Part shown: one piece after another, positions 59,045 to 64,000 of the stretch
How positions within the stretch are numbered: the stretch's first letter is position 1
Layout of the letters: each line of letters begins with the position of its first letter
Source: Flavobacteriales bacterium
GTDB taxonomy: Bacteria > Bacteroidota > Bacteroidia > Flavobacteriales_D > Parvicellaceae
Direction of reading: 5' to 3'
Length of the DNA stretch: 64,000 nucleotides
NCBI GenBank assembly: GCA_020635565.1
Contig: JACJZN010000008.1
Span: 1-64,000 of the forward strand
Program-made: the position numbers and the translations under genes
The notes under the pieces: generated by a model
The model's database searches: none
What the model saw: the letters and a program-made list of their open reading frames with translations, nothing else
What the model was told of the DNA's origin: nothing

Positions 59045-60157
59045 CTATCTCGGAACCTCTACCTTCTTAATGATCTCCTGGATTACCAACTGAGGGTCAA
59101 GCCCTTCCATTTCAGCTTCTGGAGTAAGAATAATTCGGTGATTCATCACATGATATGCAACATATTGAACATCATCAGGAACTACGAAATCTCGTCCTCT
59201 CATTGTAGCCATAGCTTTGGCAGATTTCATCATTGAAAGAGAGGCTCTTGGAGATGCTCCTAAATAGATCTTACCATGTATTCTTGTTTCATGCGTAATT
59301 TCTGCAATGTATTTGATGATAGAATCATCAACTCGCACGCTTTCTATGGTTTCCTGAATTTTCTTGAGATCCTGCGCATTGAATACACTAGGAATCTTAT
59401 CAAAATCAATTGAAGTATTGTTTCGGAATCTTTTAAGAATCTCTTTTTCTTCGTCCAAGCTTGGATGAAGAAGATTTACTTTGAAAAGGAAACGATCTAA
59501 TTGGGCTTCTGGTAAACGATAAGTTCCTTCCTGTTCTATTGGGTTCTGTGTTGCTATAACCAAGAATGGGAAATCCAATTTATAGGTCACCCCATCATAA
59601 GTGATTTGACGCTCTTCCATTACCTCAAACAATGCAGCCTGAGTTTTCGCAGGAGCACGATTGATCTCATCGATTAGCGCGATGTTCGTAAAGATAGGCC
59701 CTTTCTTAAAGTTAAAATCACTGTCTTTCATGTTGAACACAGATGTTCCAATGATGTCTGAAGGCATCATATCCGGAGTAAACTGAATTCGCGAGAAATC
59801 AACGTTCAAAGTATGTGAAAGTAGTTTGGCAGTAAGTGTTTTTGCAATTCCTGGTACACCTTCAAGCAATACATGCCCTCCGCTGAATAATCCGATCAAA
59901 AGGAGGTCTACCATTTCGTGTTGACCGATCAGGTATTTTCCGATCTCAGCTCTTGCACTGTTCACTTTTTCATTGATCAACGAAAGGTCAATCCTTGGAG
60001 CACCAAAAGAACTAGTGGAAACAGAAGGTGTTACTGGAGTTTCTGGTGTAGGATTAACAGGTGTTTCTGGATTGTTTTCCAATGGATTGTTCAATCCTTC
60101 TGTTCTGTTCTCTTCCGGTTGGTTTAGGTTTTCCGGGTTGTTATTATTTTCTTCCAT
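59045..60157 (-). CDS. MoxR-family AAA+ ATPase
   Basis: A 370-residue AAA+ protein. The first 50 residues are a Pro/Asn/Glu-rich tail with repeats of PETPV. The ATPase core has Walker A LEGVPGIAKTLTAKLL, RIQFTPDMMPSDIIG, Walker B ANIALIDEINRAPAKTQ, VIATQNPIEQEGTY (sensor 1) and ASPRASLSMMKSAKA with the sensor 2 Arg. MoxR ATPases work with VWA-containing proteins such as the DUF58 protein next to it. The N-terminal tail is unusual for the family. Confidence 0.95.
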   Translation of the reverse strand: MEENNNNPENLNQPEENRTEGLNNPLENNPETPVNPTPETPVTPSVSTSSFGAPRIDLSLINEKVNSARAEIGKYLIGQHEMVDLLLIGLFSGGHVLLEGVPGIAKTLTAKLLSHTLNVDFSRIQFTPDMMPSDIIGTSVFNMKDSDFNFKKGPIFTNIALIDEINRAPAKTQAALFEVMEERQITYDGVTYKLDFPFLVIATQNPIEQEGTYRLPEAQLDRFLFKVNLLHPSLDEEKEILKRFRNNTSIDFDKIPSVFNAQDLKKIQETIESVRVDDSIIKYIAEITHETRIHGKIYLGASPRASLSMMKSAKAMATMRGRDFVVPDDVQYVAYHVMNHRIILTPEAEMEGLDPQLVIQEIIKKVEVPR

Positions 60158-60174
60158 AGTCCTTATTTACAGGG

Positions 60175-61476
60175 TTAATTACAATGCTGATAGAAATATT
60201 CAAGTTCAACGTAAAGATCGATCAGTTCCTGTTCGCTGAATTGTTTAGATTTAGCAGAACGGAAACGTTCGATGATATTTTTAATTCTGGTTTCCTCAAT
60301 GCCCGATTTTTCACTTAAACGAAGTGGGAGGTCGGGTTGTTTGGTCGTTAGGTTGATGTAATAATGTTCTCTCACAAACGTCACAAATATTTGCAACATA
60401 TGATTAACTAGTTTATTGTGTTGCTTTTGCTGATAATACAATTTACTCACCACATCCAAAAATTCAAGGCTAGAGTTATTGTTTGATTCTACTGGTGGAA
60501 TGATACGTTGCTGACGTTTGCTAAAAACGATCACATAAAGACCTAAACCAATAAGAATAAGAATGAAAGCCATGAAGAGCATTGGATTACTTAGGATAAA
60601 CTCCAGAGGGCTAGATCTGGAAATCTCATGCGGAACCTTTTTAGCTTTTGGTTGAGGTATTCCTCTGTATTCCGAGTATTTTCCAAAATTTTGATGCCAG
60701 TAAACATTGTTGTAAGGGAAGTGAGAGAAAATATTCTCGGCATGGATCTTACCATCTTGTCGAATCACATTTACATTCGAAAAGTCATAAGGTTGGGAAT
60801 GAACAATAAAAAAACCATCACCAATCGGCACCATAAGACAGTTGACATGATCTTCAGACCCAGAGATTTTGATCATGTCATCGGTAATGATCTCATCTTT
60901 GAAAAATCCAAAATCCCTGTATTTTAATTTGCTGTGCAAATTCAGTCCTTCTGAATAAAGAATTAGATCATTTTTTGATTTGAAATCTGGGTGGTTGAAA
61001 TGAATCGACAGAGTTGTGTCGTAGAAATAGTTGGTCGTTACGAATTTTTCACCGATCAACTTTCTCATAAAACCATCACTGAATTCCTCTGCGGAAATCA
61101 TAGCGTAGTTCCCAGCAGAAACAAAATCCAGTAGGTACTCATAATCCACTTTCTTGATATTGAAATCCTCAACGAGACATACATATAAATTAGGAAATCC
61201 ATTCAGATCCGTCATTGGAAGAACATCATCCAAGTATTTTTCGGAAGTTGTCTGAATAGTTTGGATTGATTTTGTTTTGCTATACTTTTTGATAAGGTTG
61301 TAGAGTAAATAAGTTCCTGCTGGATTTACAGGTTTTCTTACCACGCTGGAGTCGGCTTCATTCCCAATCACTGGTTTGTCTTTTCCCGATCCACTTCCAG
61401 ACGAAAAGAAGTAAAGTGAGACGATCAATAAGAGTCCAACACCAATCAGGATGAGATATTTATTCCGCTTGCTCAC
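60175..61476 (-). CDS. DUF4350-like membrane protein
   Basis: A 433-residue protein with an N-terminal membrane segment (about 7-25), an extracytoplasmic domain of 260 residues (DUF4350-like: PAGTYLLYNLIKKY, YVCLVEDFNI, LLDFVSAGNYAMISAEEF and HSQPYDFSNVNV), a second segment (about 295-320) and a cytoplasmic helical tail. DUF4350 proteins usually accompany MoxR and DUF58, as in this cluster. A role in a membrane-bound chaperone or transport machine is inferred. Confidence 0.8.
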   Translation of the reverse strand: MSKRNKYLILIGVGLLLIVSLYFFSSGSGSGKDKPVIGNEADSSVVRKPVNPAGTYLLYNLIKKYSKTKSIQTIQTTSEKYLDDVLPMTDLNGFPNLYVCLVEDFNIKKVDYEYLLDFVSAGNYAMISAEEFSDGFMRKLIGEKFVTTNYFYDTTLSIHFNHPDFKSKNDLILYSEGLNLHSKLKYRDFGFFKDEIITDDMIKISGSEDHVNCLMVPIGDGFFIVHSQPYDFSNVNVIRQDGKIHAENIFSHFPYNNVYWHQNFGKYSEYRGIPQPKAKKVPHEISRSSPLEFILSNPMLFMAFILILIGLGLYVIVFSKRQQRIIPPVESNNNSSLEFLDVVSKLYYQQKQHNKLVNHMLQIFVTFVREHYYINLTTKQPDLPLRLSEKSGIEETRIKNIIERFRSAKSKQFSEQELIDLYVELEYFYQHCN

Positions 61477-61478
61477 TC

Positions 61479-62456
61479 TTACTTGTGTATTGCGTCTAGT
61501 AATTGTTTGAAGGTAGGTTCTACTTCCTTGAATGATTGCTGATCGATGGTATAGTTACCGTACCAGACTACTTCAAAAACAGAAACACTTTTATTGAATA
61601 GGTCATACTGAGGACGACTTCTCATTTCTATCAAATAGGAAATATTTGTCTTTTTCTTTTCCCAGCTGATCCATTTTTTCTCTGAAAGATCTTTAATGAT
61701 GAATATGAAATAAATTCTCACAGCTTCTCGATAATCTCCTCTGCCTAATGCTTCTTCCAATCTTCGTTCTAATTCTGTTTTTGGAATTTCTGAAGGTGCT
61801 ACATCATCAAAATTGGTCTGAACGGCTGCTCCATCCTTATCCTCTTGGTAGCGCATGAAAAGGAAATAGACAACAACAGCAAGAATAGCTATTCCAATGA
61901 TGATCAAAAGGATTTGCATGAATGAAAGTGCTCCTGATCCAACAGATATGGATCCAGAATTTCGATCATATTTCTTCTGAGAACTGGTTTTAGGTTCTTT
62001 TTCTTTCTCGTAGTATTGATACTTCTCTGATTGATCCGGATCTTCGTAATAATAGTTGTCATTTGAGTAGGACTCGTATTCATCATATTCATCATATTCA
62101 TCATACTCATAACTGGAATTTTCATTGTTCTCAAAATTCTGATACTCGCTGAACTCACCTTTGTAATCTTCTTCGTAATAGTCGTAGAATTCTCCTTCGG
62201 AACTTTCGCCAGTACTAAAATCAGAACCGTCAAAATATTCATCACCGGATGATTCCCCAGATTGAGAGGGTTGACCCGAAGATTCGGATTTCATTTTTCC
62301 TTTCAGTTTCTTCCATTGCTGATCACTGAATTCTTTCTTATCAGTTTTACTTTTGATATAGTCTTCATGGTTGATCTGCCCGTAGACTGCAGAAAGAATT
62401 ACGTTTAGTGTTATGACTAAACTAATCAATCGATATTTAAAAAGTTCCTTCATCAT
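61479..62456 (-). CDS. DUF4129-like membrane protein with acidic low-complexity segment
   Basis: A 325-residue protein with a signal peptide (about 1-26, end VYGQ), a Ser/Glu/Tyr-rich low-complexity stretch (about 45-165) with DEY repeats coded by a 9-bp tandem repeat (62077-62112), one membrane segment (about 178-200) and a cytoplasmic DUF4129-like tail (LERRLEEALGRGDYREAVRIYFI, WEKKKTNISYL). Start at the ATG at 62456 gives MMKELFKYR. It overlaps the SpoIIM-like gene by 20 bases and is 2 bases from the DUF4350-like gene. Confidence 0.8.
   Translation of the reverse strand: MMKELFKYRLISLVITLNVILSAVYGQINHEDYIKSKTDKKEFSDQQWKKLKGKMKSESSGQPSQSGESSGDEYFDGSDFSTGESSEGEFYDYYEEDYKGEFSEYQNFENNENSSYEYDEYDEYDEYESYSNDNYYYEDPDQSEKYQYYEKEKEPKTSSQKKYDRNSGSISVGSGALSFMQILLIIIGIAILAVVVYFLFMRYQEDKDGAAVQTNFDDVAPSEIPKTELERRLEEALGRGDYREAVRIYFIFIIKDLSEKKWISWEKKKTNISYLIEMRSRPQYDLFNKSVSVFEVVWYGNYTIDQQSFKEVEPTFKQLLDAIHK
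62077..62112. repeat. 9-bp tandem repeat in a coding region
   Basis: TATTCATCA is repeated at 62077-62085, 62086-62094 and 62095-62103, with a variant TACTCATAA at 62104-62112. It encodes repeated Asp-Glu-Tyr on the minus strand. The unit is a multiple of 3, so a change in number would keep the frame. Confidence 0.8.
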
Positions 62457-64000
62457 ACGCTTCGTAGACTTTACTTTTTTTACCAAATGATTTTAATTTT
62501 TCGAACATTCCCCTTGCTTCTTCTTTCTCTAGTATGGAGAAAAACAGAAAGCTAAAAGCCAGAATGAAAATGGGGAATAGGAGATGACATAGTATTAGAT
62601 TAGTACTTGCATCAATTACAGCCAATACATATTGTGGATTTTCTGCAAGCGGCTTAACAAACCAATCTACAGGCATATCCATGACAATATCCAAGGGGAC
62701 ACCTACAAATGTGTAAATGAAGATCAATGTCCCGGAGACTGCGAAGAACAATCCGATGCCATTTCCAAAGGACTTCCAACTCTTAGTGATACCATATTTC
62801 AATCCCTTACCAAAAGGTTCATTTGCAATTGCTGTAGGTAGAGACCACATAAGAATGAATGGACTAATGGCACTAACCAACAACATGAGGCCTATATTTA
62901 GGTGCGTGGAAATCAGTCCCATGATCACAAACGCAATAAGAATTGGAAAAAATCCTTTAATGAATAACTTGAAATATCCTTTTAGATTTCGCTCCACATC
63001 TTTGGTGATGATCACTCTGAATGCATAGAGGATGTTGAATGCGTTTAGTGAGAATATTAATACATTCATAATGAATGGCTCAAGGTGAAAATATCCGTTC
63101 CATTGGAAGACGACCTCCACGTTTTCCCAGATTTTGCTGGCCCTTCCCCAATCACTGAATTGATCATAGATCTCGTATTGATAAACAGGAAATATTTCAA
63201 AAATACTCCAGATCATCACGCCTATCAATGGAAGTGTCAACAAGAATAACTTTCCAAATAAGCCAAAAACTCTTGCATAAGTTGAAAAAGTGTCTGAAAA
63301 TAATTCTCCTACATTTTTCACTCTATTCAAAGCCACTTCGTGCTTTTCTTTGAACTGAGGTGCTTCAACAATCTTTCCAGTAAACTTGTGTTTCTTTGCC
63401 ACCATCATCGGATAGATTACAAAATAGAATATCACGATCGCGAAGCAAGTCAAAATAAAGGTCCATTTCAAGGCCGGAGGCCATTCAGTGGGGATTGGAT
63501 CGCCTTCTATTGTTACCACTGTGTGTCGAGTGGCATAGCCCTCAATAAATGCTGCCATGATAATGAATGGAATAATCCCGATCATCATTTTAATGCCTCT
63601 TTTTGCGCTGATCACCAATGATTGAGCACGAGTCAATGTGCCTGGGAATAGGATGCCTTGCCCCATTGTAATACCCGCAGCAGCCGATAATATAATGGCA
63701 GGAATCTCAAAAGCTCCATGTATCCATATGGTAAGAAAGGATGCTAAAGTTAAGTTTCGAACGACATAAAACCACTGGAAAGCACCAACCATAATAGAGT
63801 TAAAGAATAGATATATTCCACTTCCAACGGCAAAGAAAATTCCCAGAACGAATGTGATCATCATGACCATGAGGTTGTTGGCAGCAATTTGTACAAAGGA
63901 AAGTTCTTCTGAGCCATGACCATAAACACTCATGGGTTGACCATTTTCTATATTCTGTTCTGCCATAACCACATAATCATAGCCAATCACAGAGCCTAGA
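62437..64000 (-). CDS. SpoIIM/DUF95-type membrane protein, 5' end cut by the window
   Basis: At least 520 residues; the frame stays open to base 64000 (codons for L-G-S before the GTG at 63990), so the true start lies to the right. It has a SpoIIM (stage II sporulation protein M) part: ANNLMVMMITFVLGIFFAVGSG, IWIHGAFEIPAIILSAAAGITMGQGILFPG, in 6 segments, then a further membrane domain of 6 or more segments (about 240-470) and a basic C-terminal tail. It probably starts the MoxR-DUF58 cluster. The organism is not known to sporulate; the family is used in other bacteria as a general membrane module. Confidence 0.88.
   Translation of the reverse strand, partial: LGSVIGYDYVVMAEQNIENGQPMSVYGHGSEELSFVQIAANNLMVMMITFVLGIFFAVGSGIYLFFNSIMVGAFQWFYVVRNLTLASFLTIWIHGAFEIPAIILSAAAGITMGQGILFPGTLTRAQSLVISAKRGIKMMIGIIPFIIMAAFIEGYATRHTVVTIEGDPIPTEWPPALKWTFILTCFAIVIFYFVIYPMMVAKKHKFTGKIVEAPQFKEKHEVALNRVKNVGELFSDTFSTYARVFGLFGKLFLLTLPLIGVMIWSIFEIFPVYQYEIYDQFSDWGRASKIWENVEVVFQWNGYFHLEPFIMNVLIFSLNAFNILYAFRVIITKDVERNLKGYFKLFIKGFFPILIAFVIMGLISTHLNIGLMLLVSAISPFILMWSLPTAIANEPFGKGLKYGITKSWKSFGNGIGLFFAVSGTLIFIYTFVGVPLDIVMDMPVDWFVKPLAENPQYVLAVIDASTNLILCHLLFPIFILAFSFLFFSILEKEEARGMFEKLKSFGKKSKVYEAYDEGTF

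Noticed and set aside
62437..63990. Sporulation function from the SpoIIM-like protein
   Set aside because: SpoIIM-type membrane modules are widespread in non-sporulating bacteria, and no other sporulation gene is in the window.
1..64000. tRNA genes, prophage or insertion sequences
   Set aside because: I searched by eye for cloverleaf-like T-arm motifs, transposase motifs and phage structural genes and found none; only the tyrosine recombinase suggests mobility.

Overview
The window is about 64 kb of a low-GC Bacteroidota chromosome, most like the Flavobacteriales (a Crocinitomicaceae/Cryomorphaceae-type organism is my best guess). The reasons are type IX secretion C-terminal domains (type A at 15513-16634, gliding-type B at 17461-21873), families largely confined to Bacteroidota (DUF4271, DUF4924, WG-repeat proteins), lipoproteins with short lipoboxes, and promoters of the Bacteroidota form (TAnnTTTG at -7). 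No tRNA, 5S/16S/23S gene, CRISPR array or prophage was seen. Almost all identifications rest on motif reading, not on database searches.

Region 1 (1-5030) is accessory. On the minus strand lie an IntI-like tyrosine recombinase (1253-2404), a lipoprotein gene packed into a cassette-like unit (513-1217), and the start of a restriction-modification gene that runs off the left edge (1-465). The cassette boundaries follow integron logic: the unit begins TTATGC, ends with an R''-like GCATAAC followed by an imperfect palindrome, and the next unit begins at G|TTGCC. A zinc-ribbon protein gene follows, then 1.5 kb without genes that is full of repeats: a REP-like hairpin, two copies of a structured element with a compensatory base-pair change, an 11-bp tandem repeat and a 28-bp tandem duplication.

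Region 2 (5162-17468) is a mostly plus-strand housekeeping run: SanA-like protein, nadC with a perfect palindrome over its promoter, a YihY-type membrane protein, TPR protein, rsmE, a CoA-binding protein, a PqiA-like protein, glutaryl-CoA dehydrogenase, DUF1801 protein, OmpA-family protein, LysM glucosaminidase, secreted esterase and an LCMT-type methyltransferase. Region 3 (17461-41162) is mostly minus strand: a 1470-residue gliding-type surface protein, RNase R (plus), an ArsA-like ATPase with pheS, a cyclophilin lipoprotein, a WG-repeat protein (plus), an O-antigen-ligase-like protein, a C-terminal processing protease, rnpA, hemD, DUF4271, thioesterase (plus), two tandem paralogous secreted proteins, and both methylmalonyl-CoA mutase subunits. 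The two paralogs are separated by a degraded copy of the mutB 3' end, which marks a past tandem duplication.

Region 4 (41217-57693) holds an HD hydrolase, a free-standing S4 protein divergent from the RNase P RNA gene (rnpB, 42375-42672), a DUF819 transporter-like protein, a SpoIIE phosphatase, an RNA methyltransferase, two very small acidic membrane proteins (one of 59 residues), a SiaC/DUF1987 protein, an OmpH/Skp-like protein, DUF4924, acpP-fabF-rnc, a glycosyltransferase, an ECF-like sigma factor, rsmG, rlmN and queA. Region 5 (57698-64000) is a minus-strand cluster typical of Bacteroidota: SpoIIM-like membrane protein (cut by the window end), DUF4129-like protein, DUF4350-like protein, MoxR AAA+ ATPase and DUF58 protein.

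The parts most worth following up are the integron-like module at the left end, the structured repeat copies, the mutB-tail duplication scar, the bulged terminators that touch start codons, a UUCG terminator hidden in a convergent gene, and the nadC palindrome.
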